This document shows, piece by piece, positions 32,949-43,200 of a stretch of 64,000 nucleotides of DNA. Position numbers and translations under genes: made by a program. How positions within the stretch are numbered: position 1 is the stretch's first letter; each line of letters opens with the position of its first letter. The notes under the pieces were generated by a model. It did not search any database and was not told the origin of the DNA. It saw only the letters and a list, made by a program, of their open reading frames with translations. The stretch comes from Abditibacteriaceae bacterium (GTDB lineage: Bacteria > Armatimonadota > Abditibacteriia > Abditibacteriales > Abditibacteriaceae): the NCBI GenBank assembly GCA_019239895.1, contig JAFAZH010000018.1:1-64000 (forward strand). The letters run 5' to 3'.

Positions 32949-33875
32949 ATGCCCGCAGTGCGAGATGTTCAACAGCAATATGAAAAAGCCTTAGAGTTGC
33001 TCGTTGAGAAAGTGCAACAAGACCCATATATCCTCGCGGCTATTTTGCTGGGCAGCCTCTCTTATGATGTAGTGTGGGAGAAGTCGGATATTGATATAAC
33101 GCTGGTTACACAAGAAGTCAAGCAAGCGCAGACCGCTTTTTCCCTCGTCGAGTGCGGTATCAATATCCATGCGATTGTGGTGCCGCGCAGCCAATTCAAA
33201 AAGATGATGGCAGGCTCAGTGCAAAGCTCGTTTATGCACTCGTTGATGTCTAAAGGCAAGCTACTCTTTACGCGCGATGAAACCATCGGTGAGCTTTTTG
33301 AAACCCGCGATCACTTAGGGGCGCGGGATCAGGAGATTCAACTCTTGCGCGCCAGCACCTGGGTTTTGCCTTCGCTGACCAAAGCCGAAAAGTGGTTTCA
33401 TGCAAAGCAAGATGTGAACTACAGCTTCTTGTGGATTATGAAAACGATAGAGGGCTTGGCCACCATTGAAGTTTTGCAGCATGGTGAAGTCACCAGCCGC
33501 GAAGTGATCCAACAGGCTCTGCGCCACAACCCACAGTTCTTTACTGCTATTTACAGTGACCTCATTAATGGTAAAAAGACACCCAGGGTTATCAATGCAG
33601 CCCTCGACTTAATCAACAATTATTTACAAGCAAGAACGGCTCTGCTTTTTAAACCATTGCTCGACTACCTGGCCGAGTCACACGGAATACGTTCCGCCAC
33701 TGAGTTAAATCACTACTTCACCAACCAGATGAACATTTCCGGCGTTGACCTGGCCTGTGAATGGCTGGCCGATCAGGACGTTATTCAAAAAGTTTCTGCA
33801 CCCGTGCGTCTTACCAATAAAAGCCGGGTGGATGTTGAAGAAGCCGCTTATTATTACGCTGGTGAGAGCTTCTAA
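32949..33875 (+). CDS. Nucleotidyltransferase-fold protein
   Basis: The start ATG at 32949 follows AAGGAAG; the frame is open to 32838. The N-terminal domain shows the nucleotidyltransferase signature LLGSLSYDVVWEKSDIDI (GS then DxD). The C-terminal half is helical with WFHAKQDVNYSFLWIMKTIEGLATIEVL, like HEPN/KNTase C-terminal domains. It may transfer nucleotides to a small molecule or protein, substrate unknown. The next gene starts 18 bp later. Confidence 0.78.
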   Translation: MPAVRDVQQQYEKALELLVEKVQQDPYILAAILLGSLSYDVVWEKSDIDITLVTQEVKQAQTAFSLVECGINIHAIVVPRSQFKKMMAGSVQSSFMHSLMSKGKLLFTRDETIGELFETRDHLGARDQEIQLLRASTWVLPSLTKAEKWFHAKQDVNYSFLWIMKTIEGLATIEVLQHGEVTSREVIQQALRHNPQFFTAIYSDLINGKKTPRVINAALDLINNYLQARTALLFKPLLDYLAESHGIRSATELNHYFTNQMNISGVDLACEWLADQDVIQKVSAPVRLTNKSRVDVEEAAYYYAGESF

Positions 33876-33893
33876 ACAAAGCAGCTTGCTCGT

Positions 33894-35015
33894 ATGGCTA
33901 TTACCGAATTACACGTTGCCGGTTATCGCTCAATCTATCACATCCGAATGCCCTTACGCCGTATCAACGTGTTAGTGGGGCCGAATGGTTGTGGCAAGAG
34001 CAATCTCTATCAATCTATGTTCTTGCTGGCTTCGGCGGCGACCGGGCAACTGGCGCGCACCCTGGCCGCAGAAGGCGGAATGCCGTCGGCATTGTGGGCC
34101 GGGCCACGCCGCAAAAGCGCGAAGAAAGAAACCGTGCGTTTGCACCTTGGCGTGACCCTGGATGATTTATCCTATGAACTCAACTGCGGTCTGCCGACTT
34201 CGGCCAGCGGCCCAAGCCTGACCGAGCCATCGCAGTTTGGCTTAGACCCAGAGGTCAAAGAAGAGAGTGTTTCTTTCCTGAATGGAAGAAATAAAGTAAC
34301 GCTAATGGAGCGCGGCAATGGCACCGTCTGGGTGCGCGATGCCGAGGGCAAACGACTAAGCTACCCGATGTCATTGTCACCATCGGAATCGGTGCTGGCT
34401 CAGTTACGTGAGCCGCATCGCTACCCTCAACTTTCCGCCTTGCGCGAAGAACTGGGGGGTTGGCGTTTTTATCATCACTTTCGCACCGATGCCGATGCCC
34501 CGTTGCGGCACCCGCAAGTGGGGGTACGCACACCCGTGCTGAGCCATGATGGTTGCGACTTAGCCGCCGCCTTGCAAACGATCCGTGAAATCGGTTCCGA
34601 TGCTGGCTTAAAGCAAGCCTTGGATGCTGCCTTTCCGGGTGCCGCCCTGAGCGTCGAATCACCGCAGGCACGCTTTAGTCTCTATTTGCAAATGCCGGGT
34701 ATCTACCGGCCTTTTGATGCGCGTGAGCTTTCGGATGGCACCTTACGTTTCTTGTGCCTGCTCGCCGCCTTGTTAAGTCCCCGGCCTCCTTCGGTGCTGG
34801 CCCTCAACGAACCAGAAACCAGCCTACACCCCGATTTGTTAGAGCCGCTGGCCCGCTTAATTGTCAACGCCGCGCAGCATTCGCAGTTGTGGATTACCAC
34901 ACACTCTGACAAGTTAGCCAGCCATATTGAACAGTTTTCCGGCGTGGCCCCTGTTGGATTAGAGAAAGTTGAAGGAGCCACCCGGATCGTGGGGCAGCGG
35001 TTGATTGAAGATTGA
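33894..35015 (+). CDS. RecF/OLD-like AAA ATPase
   Basis: The 373-residue protein has ABC-type ATPase motifs: Walker A in [11 protein letters not shown] (residues about 27-37), a signature-like region [17 protein letters not shown] and Walker B with [13 protein letters not shown], followed by a His-switch in ITTHSDKL. There is no TOPRIM domain, so it is an AAA_21/DUF2813-like protein rather than a full OLD nuclease. It follows the nucleotidyltransferase gene closely. Confidence 0.83.
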   Translation: MAITELHVAGYRSIYHIRMPLRRINVLVGPNGCGKSNLYQSMFLLASAATGQLARTLAAEGGMPSALWAGPRRKSAKKETVRLHLGVTLDDLSYELNCGLPTSASGPSLTEPSQFGLDPEVKEESVSFLNGRNKVTLMERGNGTVWVRDAEGKRLSYPMSLSPSESVLAQLREPHRYPQLSALREELGGWRFYHHFRTDADAPLRHPQVGVRTPVLSHDGCDLAAALQTIREIGSDAGLKQALDAAFPGAALSVESPQARFSLYLQMPGIYRPFDARELSDGTLRFLCLLAALLSPRPPSVLALNEPETSLHPDLLEPLARLIVNAAQHSQLWITTHSDKLASHIEQFSGVAPVGLEKVEGATRIVGQRLIED

Positions 35016-35021
35016 TATTAA

Positions 35022-35202
35022 GGCCGGGCATTGAAATACCCGGCGGGAAGACCTGCGGCCAAGCGTCCTGCCGGACGCCACGATAGCGTGATAGTTTGAG
35101 GCCGTCCGCGAAGACGGTTGGCTTCAGCCTTCCAGCCCAGCAGACAGCATCAATATGCTGTCTGCTGGGCACCCAACCCGCCGGGTATTTCAATGCCCGG
35201 CC
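35022..35202. repeat. Composite palindromic repeat with perfect 26-bp ends
   Basis: The first 20 bases GGCCGGGCATTGAAATACCC of the left arm and the complementary right arm (35177-35202) match over 26 bases without mismatch. Inside are GCGTCCTGCCGGACGC and a 36-base perfect hairpin (35135-35170). It fills the gap between the AAA ATPase and uvrA genes. Confidence 0.9.
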
Positions 35203-35233
35203 CTTTCCGGCACTTCTAAGGAGAAACGCTATA

Positions 35234-38200
35234 ATGAGAACGACAATCGCCGTGCAGGGAGCCAGGGAACATAATCTAAAAAATATCAGCGTCGAGATTC
35301 CACGCGACCAGTTGGTTGTCGTAACCGGCGTCAGTGGTTCAGGCAAATCATCATTAGCCTTCGATACGATTTATGCGGAAGGGCAGCGCCGCTATATGGA
35401 GTCGTTATCGTCTTTTGCGCGGCGTTTCGTCGAACAAGTCAAAAAACCCGATGTGGATTTTATGTTCGGTCTTTCCCCCGTGATTGCGATTGAACAGAAG
35501 ACTGTTGGCAGCAATCCCCGCTCCACGGTTGCTACCCTGACCGATATTGCCAGTTACCTCAACTTATTATTTGCGACCCTCGGTGTCACCCATTGTCCCT
35601 TCTGTCAGCGCGAAGTGCCGATTCGTAGCAAAGTGCAGATCGTCGAACAATTAATGGCGTTGCCGCCGGGCACTGCCATTGAGTTGCGCGCTCCTATTTT
35701 CAAGATTTATGGCGAAGACTATAATTTTCTGTTTGCCGAGGTGCGTAAAAAGGGCTGTCGGCGTGTTATTGCCGATGGCGAAGTGTTGGACATTAGCGAA
35801 GACCTGGATTTAGATGAGGGCAAAGATTATCAGATGGAGGCTATCACCGATAAGTTCATCATCAAACCTGGCATCGAGAAAACTCTGCTGGCCGGAATCG
35901 AACATACACTGGCGCTGGGCGAACAGTTTATAAGTGTCCGGGTGTTGTCCGCGCCGCCAGTGGCGGACATCGGGAAGAAAAGCCGAAACGACCAAGCAGC
36001 CAGTGTGGGCGATGATAAAGTAAAGAAATCAAAGGGCGAAAAAGGCTCAGTCGCGGCCACTATCACTGCTGATAACTCCCCCCTTTCCCATGCAATGGCC
36101 GGGTGCCCTGTGGGCGAGAGGCCGGGGGTGGGGGCCATTCCTTTCGGCTGCCCGGAACATCACCTGGTGATGGGCGATCTGGCTTCGTATCATTTCATGT
36201 TCAATGAGCCGCTCAGCGCGTGCCGCACCTGCTTAGGGTTAGGCACTTACTTGCAGGTGCATCCCGACCTTTTAGTGCCTGACAAGAGCCGCAGCATCAT
36301 CGGGCAGGCGTTTGTCCATGAGGCGTTTCGTTATAACCGCGATACCTGGGACGGAGCAATGGTTTATAGTCTGGCGCAGCATTATGGCTTTAGTCTCGAA
36401 ACACCCTTCAAAGACTTGCCACCAGCAGTTGTTGAGATTCTCTTGCACGGCACCAAGGGGGAAAAGTTCAAGCTGCTCGCGCCGCCCGGAGCCAAAAATG
36501 ACAGCAAATATGTGGGGCGTGAGTTTCGCTTTGATGGCTTTATCAATCGCATTGAGCGGCATTATAAGCGTTATCGCCAGAAGCAAGTCGCGCATTCGGG
36601 CATGGAAGCTTACCTGCAAAAAGTGATGGTCGAGCATCGCTGCCCCGATTGTAATGGTGCGCGCCTTCGCCCACAACGGTTGCTGGTTACGGTAGCTGGC
36701 AAGACTATTCACGAACTGGGCGAGATGAACTTTTCAGAATTAAAAGTCTTTCTCGACAAACTACCTTTAGCCGGGCGCAAGCAAGCGGCAGGCCAACAGA
36801 TTCTTAAGGAGATTGTCATCCGTGTGGAATTATTGCTGGGTATTGGTCTTGATTATCTCAATTTTAACCGCAAGTCGGGCACGCTTTCGGGTGGCGAATC
36901 GCAGCGCATTCGGCTTTCAACCCAAATCGGCTCCGGGTTGATGGGAATGCTTTATGTCTTAGATGAGCCGAGCATTGGTCTTCATCCCAAAGACAATGTG
37001 AAGATGATTCAAACGCTGCAACGCCTGCGCGATTTAGGTAATACCGTCATTGTGGTAGAACACGATGAAGACACCATTCGCGCTGCTGATCATGTGGTCG
37101 AAATTGGTCCCGGCCCTGGAATTCATGGCGGCGAAGTCGTCGTTCAGGGGCGCATTGAGGACATCCTTAAACATCAGGCTTCCCCTACGGGCCAATATCT
37201 CAGCGGCATGAAGCAGATTGCTATGCCATCGCAGCGGCGCCAGGCCAAAGCACAACGGCTCACCATTAAAGGGGCGCGAGAAAATAATCTCAAGAACATA
37301 GATGTCGAGGTGCCTTTAGGACAGTTTATCTGTGTCACGGGTGCCTCCGGTTCAGGCAAAAGCACTCTCATCAACGATATTCTCTTTAAGAAGCTCTATT
37401 CCCATTTTTACGATAGCCGTGTCCTCTCTGGCGAGCATGACAGCCTGGAAGGTATGGAGCACATTACTGATGTGGTGGAAATTGATCAAACTCCCATTGG
37501 CCGCACGCCGCGCTCGAACCCGGCGACTTATATTGGTTTCTACGACAATATTCGCCAACTTTTCGCGGAAGTGGCCGAAGCCAAACTCCGTGGTTACACT
37601 CCTTCACGCTTCAGCTTTAACGTTAAAGGCGGACGCTGCGAAGAGTGCGCGGGCGACGGTACTGTGACCACCCATTTAGGCTTTATGCCCGATGTCGAAG
37701 TGCTCTGCGAAAGCTGCAAAGGTGCGCGCTATAATAGTGAAACTCTAGAGATTACCTATGGCGGCAAGAACATCAGTGAGATTCTGGATATGCCTATCGA
37801 AGAGGGGGTCTCTTTCTTCCACGATCAGCCGGGCATTGCGCGTAAGATTTCGGTTTTGAATCAATTGGGTCTCGGTTACTTGACCATTGGCCAATCGGCG
37901 ACAACCCTCTCCGGTGGCGAAGCCCAGCGCATTAAGTTAGGCTTTGAACTCTGCAAGCTCAAGCGTGGCGGCCATATCCTTTATATCTTAGATGAGCCTA
38001 CCACTGGCCTACACCTGGCCGACATTCAACGCCTCTTAGAATGTCTCAATCGCCTGGTAGATACTGGACACACTGTATTAGTTATCGAGCATCATCTCGA
38101 TGTCATTAAAACTGCCGATCACATCATAGACCTCGGCCCTGAAGGTGGTCATAACGGCGGTGAAGTCATCTGTTGCGGCACACCCGAAGCTATCATCAAA

Positions 38201-38248
38201 AATCGGCGGTCCCATACTGGGCGCTTCCTAAAGCGTCATCTGTGCTAA
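35234..38248 (+). CDS. uvrA: Excinuclease ABC subunit A, divergent form
   Basis: The ATG at 35234 with AAGGAG upstream starts a 1,004-residue product. It has two ATPase halves (GVSGSGKSS and GASGSGKST, two LSGGE signatures) and the second zinc module [11 protein letters not shown]...CESCKG. A linker of about 70 residues with Lys and Ser and without structure is inserted after ADIGKKSR, making it longer than the usual 940. It may be a second UvrA paralog of the type found in Bacteroidota, which cannot be decided here. UvrA recognises bulky DNA lesions with UvrB. Confidence 0.93.
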   Translation: MRTTIAVQGAREHNLKNISVEIPRDQLVVVTGVSGSGKSSLAFDTIYAEGQRRYMESLSSFARRFVEQVKKPDVDFMFGLSPVIAIEQKTVGSNPRSTVATLTDIASYLNLLFATLGVTHCPFCQREVPIRSKVQIVEQLMALPPGTAIELRAPIFKIYGEDYNFLFAEVRKKGCRRVIADGEVLDISEDLDLDEGKDYQMEAITDKFIIKPGIEKTLLAGIEHTLALGEQFISVRVLSAPPVADIGKKSRNDQAASVGDDKVKKSKGEKGSVAATITADNSPLSHAMAGCPVGERPGVGAIPFGCPEHHLVMGDLASYHFMFNEPLSACRTCLGLGTYLQVHPDLLVPDKSRSIIGQAFVHEAFRYNRDTWDGAMVYSLAQHYGFSLETPFKDLPPAVVEILLHGTKGEKFKLLAPPGAKNDSKYVGREFRFDGFINRIERHYKRYRQKQVAHSGMEAYLQKVMVEHRCPDCNGARLRPQRLLVTVAGKTIHELGEMNFSELKVFLDKLPLAGRKQAAGQQILKEIVIRVELLLGIGLDYLNFNRKSGTLSGGESQRIRLSTQIGSGLMGMLYVLDEPSIGLHPKDNVKMIQTLQRLRDLGNTVIVVEHDEDTIRAADHVVEIGPGPGIHGGEVVVQGRIEDILKHQASPTGQYLSGMKQIAMPSQRRQAKAQRLTIKGARENNLKNIDVEVPLGQFICVTGASGSGKSTLINDILFKKLYSHFYDSRVLSGEHDSLEGMEHITDVVEIDQTPIGRTPRSNPATYIGFYDNIRQLFAEVAEAKLRGYTPSRFSFNVKGGRCEECAGDGTVTTHLGFMPDVEVLCESCKGARYNSETLEITYGGKNISEILDMPIEEGVSFFHDQPGIARKISVLNQLGLGYLTIGQSATTLSGGEAQRIKLGFELCKLKRGGHILYILDEPTTGLHLADIQRLLECLNRLVDTGHTVLVIEHHLDVIKTADHIIDLGPEGGHNGGEVICCGTPEAIIKNRRSHTGRFLKRHLC

Positions 38249-38421
38249 GGCAGATGTGCTCTCTTCCTGCTGCTCCCCTCATCTTGTTGGCCAAAACCGC
38301 GCAGGACAACATATAAAAGCGCGGCCTGCTGCTTTGGTCTCAAATCTGCTGTATTTGGGGTCATAGTTTGGCTGCGTCGTTACGTGTCGCTGTTTTAGGG
38401 CACAACAGGGGATGTATTGAC

Positions 38422-39480
38422 GTGCTAATTGATAAGTTACATGAAGCGAAAATTCTAATTGTAGACGATGATGCCAGCAACATGAGGTTGCTGGAGGATG
38501 TGCTGCGTGTCGAAGGCTACACCCATATCAAAACCACTGACGACCCACGCGGCGTTTTGGCCTATATTATTGAGACGCATCCCGACCTCATCATTTTAGA
38601 CCTTAATATGCCGCATCTCAGCGGGTTTCAATTGCTGGATTTGATGAAGCCCCTGGTTGGTGAAACGGATTACCTGCCAGTGCTGGTGGTTTCTGCGGAA
38701 AGTAGCTTTGAAGCCCGTCGCCAGGCTTTAACCAATGGTGCGTCTGACTTTCTGGTGAAGCCCTTCATCGCGGCAGAAGTAGCGGTGCGGATAACCAATA
38801 TGCTGCGGTTGCGCTTCATCAACCTGACCTTGAAGAACCAGAACTATTCCTTAGAAGAGGAAGTTCTGCACCGCACCGTGGAGTTAGAAGGTTATCAGAT
38901 TGAATTAAAAGAAGCGCAGCTTGAAGTCATTGCGCGTCTGGCTCGTGCGGCTGAGTATAGAGATGACCAAACGGGCAAGCACACACAACGGGTTGGCCTT
39001 ATTAGTACGCTGCTCGCGCAAACTATGGGTCTACCCAATCAGCACGTTGAAATGCTAATGCGCTCTGCACCGCTCCATGATGTAGGAAAAATAGGCGTGC
39101 CGGATTCTGTCCTGCTCAAGCCCGGCTTCTTTACGGAAACGGAGCGCCTCATTATGCAGCGACACTGCGTTGTGGGGGCTGAGTTATTAACGGGTGGCCA
39201 ATCGGACATTGTGAAGATGGCCGAGCGGATTGCCCTAACTCACCATGAGCGATGGGATGGGGCCGGTTATCCCCTTGGCTTAAAGCAAGTGGATATTCCC
39301 GTTGAGGCGCGTATTCTCGCCGTGGCGGATGTCTTTGATGCTCTCACCCATGAGCGGCCTTATAAGCCTGCCTGGACGGTGGACAAAGCTCTCGCTGAAC
39401 TGCGGGATTATAGTGGGAGACAATTTGACCCGCAAGTTGTCGAAGCCTTTATGACTTTGCCATACCAAGACTTGATTTAG
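38422..39480 (+). CDS. Response regulator with HD-GYP output domain
   Basis: The receiver domain (ILIVDDDASNM...LDLNMPHLSGFQLL) is followed by a coiled helix and an HD-GYP phosphodiesterase domain with the HD pair in LHDVGKIGVPD, the downstream motif HHERWDGAGYP and VADVFDALTHERPYKPA. It should hydrolyse cyclic di-GMP under control of a histidine kinase. I use the GTG at 38422; the open frame starts at 38368. Confidence 0.93.
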   Translation: MLIDKLHEAKILIVDDDASNMRLLEDVLRVEGYTHIKTTDDPRGVLAYIIETHPDLIILDLNMPHLSGFQLLDLMKPLVGETDYLPVLVVSAESSFEARRQALTNGASDFLVKPFIAAEVAVRITNMLRLRFINLTLKNQNYSLEEEVLHRTVELEGYQIELKEAQLEVIARLARAAEYRDDQTGKHTQRVGLISTLLAQTMGLPNQHVEMLMRSAPLHDVGKIGVPDSVLLKPGFFTETERLIMQRHCVVGAELLTGGQSDIVKMAERIALTHHERWDGAGYPLGLKQVDIPVEARILAVADVFDALTHERPYKPAWTVDKALAELRDYSGRQFDPQVVEAFMTLPYQDLI

Positions 39481-39520
39481 AGGTTTAACCAGCGTAAGGA
39501 ATCCTGAACAAGAGGCCAAA

Positions 39521-39907
39521 ATGTCCAAGAAGATATTAGTGGTGGATGATGAAGAAGATGTTATCCGCATTATCAGCAGCAATTTGGAAGCGGCAGGCTA
39601 TCAGACCATAGCCGCCAATAATGGTCATGAAGCCCTGGAACGGGCGGCAACCGAGAAACCTGATTTGATTCTTCTTGATGTCACCATGCCGGGCATGGAT
39701 GGGTTAGAGGCACTCCGTAAATTAAAAGAGACCGTGGTGCCAGATACCGCTGTTGTTTTGCTTACGGCAAAGTCTGAGAAGTCAGATATGAAAGCGGGTT
39801 GGGATTCGGGGGCGGATTTATATTTGCTAAAGCCCTTTTTGCCCGCAGAATTAACACAGTTCGTTAAATGCATCCTGGAAGACGGCCCGGCTCTGCTCCA
39901 GGGTTAA
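39521..39907 (+). CDS. Single-domain response regulator
   Basis: The 128-residue receiver has the acidic pocket (VVDDEEDV), the phosphoacceptor D53 in LILLDVTMPG and the conserved Lys in LYLLKPFLP. There is no output domain. It lies 40 bp after the HD-GYP regulator and is followed by a hairpin, so it probably belongs to the same phosphorelay. Confidence 0.93.
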   Translation: MSKKILVVDDEEDVIRIISSNLEAAGYQTIAANNGHEALERAATEKPDLILLDVTMPGMDGLEALRKLKETVVPDTAVVLLTAKSEKSDMKAGWDSGADLYLLKPFLPAELTQFVKCILEDGPALLQG

Positions 39908-39974
39908 GCATTGCTCTGAGTTGAATTAAGATCAGGCAAAGACAGAGATTTGCCACCTTACAATTCGCCACCTT

Positions 39975-40012
39975 AAAAGCAGTCACTTTCGGTCTGGAAG
40001 ATGGCTGCTTTT
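39975..40012 (+). terminator. Hairpin after the single-domain regulator
   Basis: AAAAGCAG and CTGCTTTT pair across a longer imperfect loop and are followed by GCTTTATA. Confidence 0.6.
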
Positions 40013-40068
40013 GCTTTATATCCTATACTGAGACCATAGCCAATCAGCATTTTGAAAGGAAATGGAGC

Positions 40069-42183
40069 ATGAGGTATTGTCGTTCCCCGCGTGCCAGTGG
40101 CATCGCATGGTGTTTATTCTTAGTAGCTGCCTGCTTGATGCAGGTTCAGGTGCGGGCACAAAATCTGGCCCGCTTTCGTCCCCCCGCCGTTCCCCTCGTA
40201 ACGCATGACCCCTATTTTAGTAACTGGTCTATGAATGACCGTCTGACCGATGATTGGACTAAGCATTGGACAGGCTCAATCCAGGCCATGTCGGGGTTAG
40301 CCCGCATTGATGGCAAGCCATATAACTTCATCAGCAATGGCGTCAAATCAGCGCCTAACATGCAACAGACAGCCTTAACTGTTACACCTACCCGTTCGAT
40401 TTATCAATTTGAGGCAGGCGGCGTGCATCTAAATGTCACTTTTATGTCGCCCCTCCTGCCCGACAATTTGGATGTGTTGTCGCGCCCGGTGACTTACGTC
40501 AATTTTGAAGCCAGTGCCATTGATGGTAAGCCGCACCAGGTGGCGCTTTATTACGATGCGACGGCGGAGTGGGCGGTTAATAAGCCAGAGCAAGTGGTGG
40601 GGTGGCAACGCTCCTCCGTGGGCGATATGAATGTCATGCGCTTTGGGACGCAAGAGCAGCCCGTATTACAAAAGACGGGCGATAACCTGCGCATTGACTG
40701 GGGTTATTTTTATGTTGCCGTGCCGCGCCAGCCAGCGGTTTCCACGGTTATTACCAGCGATGCGGCGCGTGAAGCGTTTCTAAACAACCTCTTACCAAAA
40801 AATGATGACACTCGGCAGCCGCGTGCCGCCAACGATGAGTGGCCTGTGTTGGCTACATCTTTTGATTTAGGCACCGTTAACAGGCGTCCGGTGGAGCGAC
40901 GTTTAATGCTCGCCTATGACGACCTGTATTCCATTCAATTGTTTGGTAAAAATTTACGTCCCTACTGGCGGCGCAATGGCATGGATGCCGATGGACTGCT
41001 ACGCGCGGCGGAGCGTGATTACTCTTCGCTAAAACGTCGTTGCGCCGCCTTTGATAATGAATTAATGAGTGATGCACGTCGCCTTGGTGGCCCGAAATAT
41101 GAGCGTTTGATTACTCTGGCCTATCGCCAGGCATTGGCTGCGCATAAGTTGGCTGCCAGTGAACAGGGAATGCCATTGCTGTTTCCGAAAGAAAACTTTA
41201 GCAATGGCTGTATCAGCACGGTGGATGTGATTTATCCCTCGGCTCCCATGTTTCTGCTATTGAATCCGCAGTTAATGAAGGCGATGCTGGTGCCAGTCTT
41301 AGACTACAGCATGTCGCCCCGCTGGAAGTTTCCCTTTGCACCCCACGACCTGGGCACTTACCCCAAAGCCAATGGGCAAGTTTATGGCGGCGGTGAAAGA
41401 ACCGAAGAAAATCAGATGCCCGTGGAAGAATCGGGCAACCTGCTCATTCTGTTGGCGGCCTTAGCCAAAACGGAAGGCAACGCCGATTTTGTCAAACCCT
41501 ACTGGCCCACTCTCACCAAGTGGGCGCAATATCTACAGGACAAAGGTATGGACCCGCCGAACCAGCTTTGTACTGATGACTTCGCTGGCCACCTGGCGCA
41601 TAATACCAACCTTTCGGTTAAAGCGATTGTGGCTTTAGGCAGCTATGCGGTTCTTTGCGATATGACGGGCAAAACGGGCGAAGCCAATACTTACCGCACG
41701 GTGGCCCGCGACATGGCAAGCCAATGGGTCAAGATGGCCGATGATGGCGATCACTATCGTCTTGCTTTCGATAAGACTGGCACCTGGAGCCAGAAATATA
41801 ACCTGGTGTGGGATAAGCTGCTGGGCCTTAACATCTTCCCGGCAGATGTGGCGCGCAAGGAGCTGGCATTCTACCAAACCAAACTCCAGCATTGTGGGCT
41901 ACCTCTCGATAATCGCCGCGATTACACTAAACTCGATTGGGAAGTGTGGACAGCAACTTTAGCTCAATCGCCCCAGCAGTGGCAGACGATTATGGACGGG
42001 TTAGATAACTTCGTCAATGAAACCCCCAGCCGCGTGCCGCTCACGGACTGGTATGACACTAAAAGTGGCAAGGAACAGGGTTTCCAGGCACGCTCTGTCG
42101 TAGGTGGGCTTTATATCAAGTATCTCGATGATCCCTCCCTCTGGCGTAAATGGGCTGGTCGTGCGATGGGAAGAACTCATTAA
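40069..42183 (+). CDS. DUF4965-family exported glutaminase-like protein
   Basis: The 704-residue product has a signal peptide and the segments of the DUF5127/DUF4965/DUF1793 glutaminase-A-like family: VPLVTHDPYFSNWSMNDRLTDDW near the N-terminus, ANDEWPVLATSFDLG, and the alpha-barrel with YRQALAAHKLAASE and DFAGHLAHNTNLSVKAI. Family members are described as fungal-type glutaminases or as glycosidases of unknown specificity. It should act outside the cytoplasm. AAGGAAATGGAGC precedes the ATG. Confidence 0.88.
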   Translation: MRYCRSPRASGIAWCLFLVAACLMQVQVRAQNLARFRPPAVPLVTHDPYFSNWSMNDRLTDDWTKHWTGSIQAMSGLARIDGKPYNFISNGVKSAPNMQQTALTVTPTRSIYQFEAGGVHLNVTFMSPLLPDNLDVLSRPVTYVNFEASAIDGKPHQVALYYDATAEWAVNKPEQVVGWQRSSVGDMNVMRFGTQEQPVLQKTGDNLRIDWGYFYVAVPRQPAVSTVITSDAAREAFLNNLLPKNDDTRQPRAANDEWPVLATSFDLGTVNRRPVERRLMLAYDDLYSIQLFGKNLRPYWRRNGMDADGLLRAAERDYSSLKRRCAAFDNELMSDARRLGGPKYERLITLAYRQALAAHKLAASEQGMPLLFPKENFSNGCISTVDVIYPSAPMFLLLNPQLMKAMLVPVLDYSMSPRWKFPFAPHDLGTYPKANGQVYGGGERTEENQMPVEESGNLLILLAALAKTEGNADFVKPYWPTLTKWAQYLQDKGMDPPNQLCTDDFAGHLAHNTNLSVKAIVALGSYAVLCDMTGKTGEANTYRTVARDMASQWVKMADDGDHYRLAFDKTGTWSQKYNLVWDKLLGLNIFPADVARKELAFYQTKLQHCGLPLDNRRDYTKLDWEVWTATLAQSPQQWQTIMDGLDNFVNETPSRVPLTDWYDTKSGKEQGFQARSVVGGLYIKYLDDPSLWRKWAGRAMGRTH

Positions 42184-42208
42184 AGAAGACGTTGGTGCGT
42201 ACAAGTAA

Positions 42209-42246
42209 CAATGGCGGACTGAGTATGCATACTCAGTCCGCCATTG
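42209..42246. terminator. Perfect 38-bp palindrome, terminator
   Basis: CAATGGCGGACTGAGTATG runs into its exact complement around ATGCAT. It begins 26 nt after the DUF4965 stop codon. Confidence 0.85.
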
Positions 42247-42272
42247 TGTTTGATAAATGAGTTAAGTCGGAT

Positions 42273-42406
42273 AGCCAGGCGGCTGAAGCCACAGGCAACA
42301 ACAGCGCAAAGTCCGCGCAGGCGGACTCCAGTCATAGAGTTGGCCACCTGAGAGCCTGCGCAGGCAGGCTTTGCGCTGTTGTTGCTGCGAATTTATTCGC
42401 CCGGCT
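42273..42406. repeat. Palindromic repeat family B, copy 1
   Basis: AGCCAGGCGGCTGAAGCC with ACAGGCAACAACAGCGCAAA at the left matches TTTGCGCTGTTGTTGCTGCG and the closing CGCCCGGCTT on the right. Inner hairpins with GTCCGC and GCCTGCGCAGGCAGGC are shared with the copy at 58611. Confidence 0.85.
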
Positions 42407-42426
42407 TAATCTAAGTAGTTAATTAT

Positions 42427-42768
42427 TCAGAAAGGGCGATAAGTGAACGCTACATTCGTCAACACACAATAAATTAACGCGCTGAAAATGAGCCATATCA
42501 GAAAGAATCGTAACTGCTTGAACTGGCGGCTGCGCGTCTGGGCCTTCTTAATTTTAGCCGGGTGACGCAGTGATGGCGTGCCACGTGTAACCACTGTGCT
42601 ATAGCCAGAGTGTGAGGGCGATGTGGGCCGGTAGAGAAGCTCGTCCGAGGAGTAGAGGGAGATCGGAATATCGTCGCGGTTCTGGGTGTTTTTAATACGC
42701 AAGCGGCGGTTGCTGCCCAGCAGCGTTATCGTGATAGTCCCCTGGGTTTGGCGTGTTTTATCTACCAT
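42427..42768 (-). CDS. Small tail-anchored basic protein
   Basis: The 113-residue protein has a short beta region (ITITLLGSNRRLRIKN), a basic Arg/Lys/Gln segment (KIKKAQTRSRQFKQLR) and one C-terminal membrane helix (FLIWLIFSALIYCVLTNVAF). GGAGAG precedes the ATG. No family recognised. Confidence 0.65.
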   Translation of the reverse strand: MVDKTRQTQGTITITLLGSNRRLRIKNTQNRDDIPISLYSSDELLYRPTSPSHSGYSTVVTRGTPSLRHPAKIKKAQTRSRQFKQLRFFLIWLIFSALIYCVLTNVAFTYRPF

Positions 42769-43200
42769 AGCTCTCTCCTCGACGTGGGGTGCAACAAAGT
42801 TGAATAGAGGTAAAGAAAGTATAAATTATTAATACCCTCATCAACAGAGTGCAATTAATATGTTTTATAGAATAATGAGACGTTGATTGATAAAGGAATG
42901 TGGGTAAAACCCGCTCTAAAGTGCGCTCAGGGGAGTGGTAGAGGTGCTATGACGTTAGGCGCAAAGAGATTATACCGCAAACGGTTCAACAATTTTAGAG
43001 GCTTGGGTTAAGCGGCGCACAACTTCTACTGAGACGTTGGTTTTGAAGCCACTTGATTTGCCATTTGTTACCCGGAGCCAGCCACTAAACCAAAGCGGTG
43101 CCTACTCGTAGATAACAGCACTTGTAGGGGCGCTACTTGCTGCGCTTTATGGTGGCCCTTTGCCTACGCGGTGGAAGAGAAGCTGGCGATGAGGTCTCAG
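42769..43200. other. Intergenic region without recognised feature
   Basis: These 432 bases show short out-of-frame ORFs only. GTTAGGC occurs near 42954, but no attC-like arms surround it. The region carries the promoter of the small basic protein gene on the minus strand. Confidence 0.4.

Noticed and set aside
36272-36712. Minus-strand ORF inside uvrA
   Set aside because: It is antisense to conserved UvrA sequence and has no start signal or recognisable domain.
42940-42970. GTTAGGC at about 42954 as another attC R' box
   Set aside because: No matching left arm with RYYYAAC and no paired L boxes are found around it, and the next gene is on the other strand.
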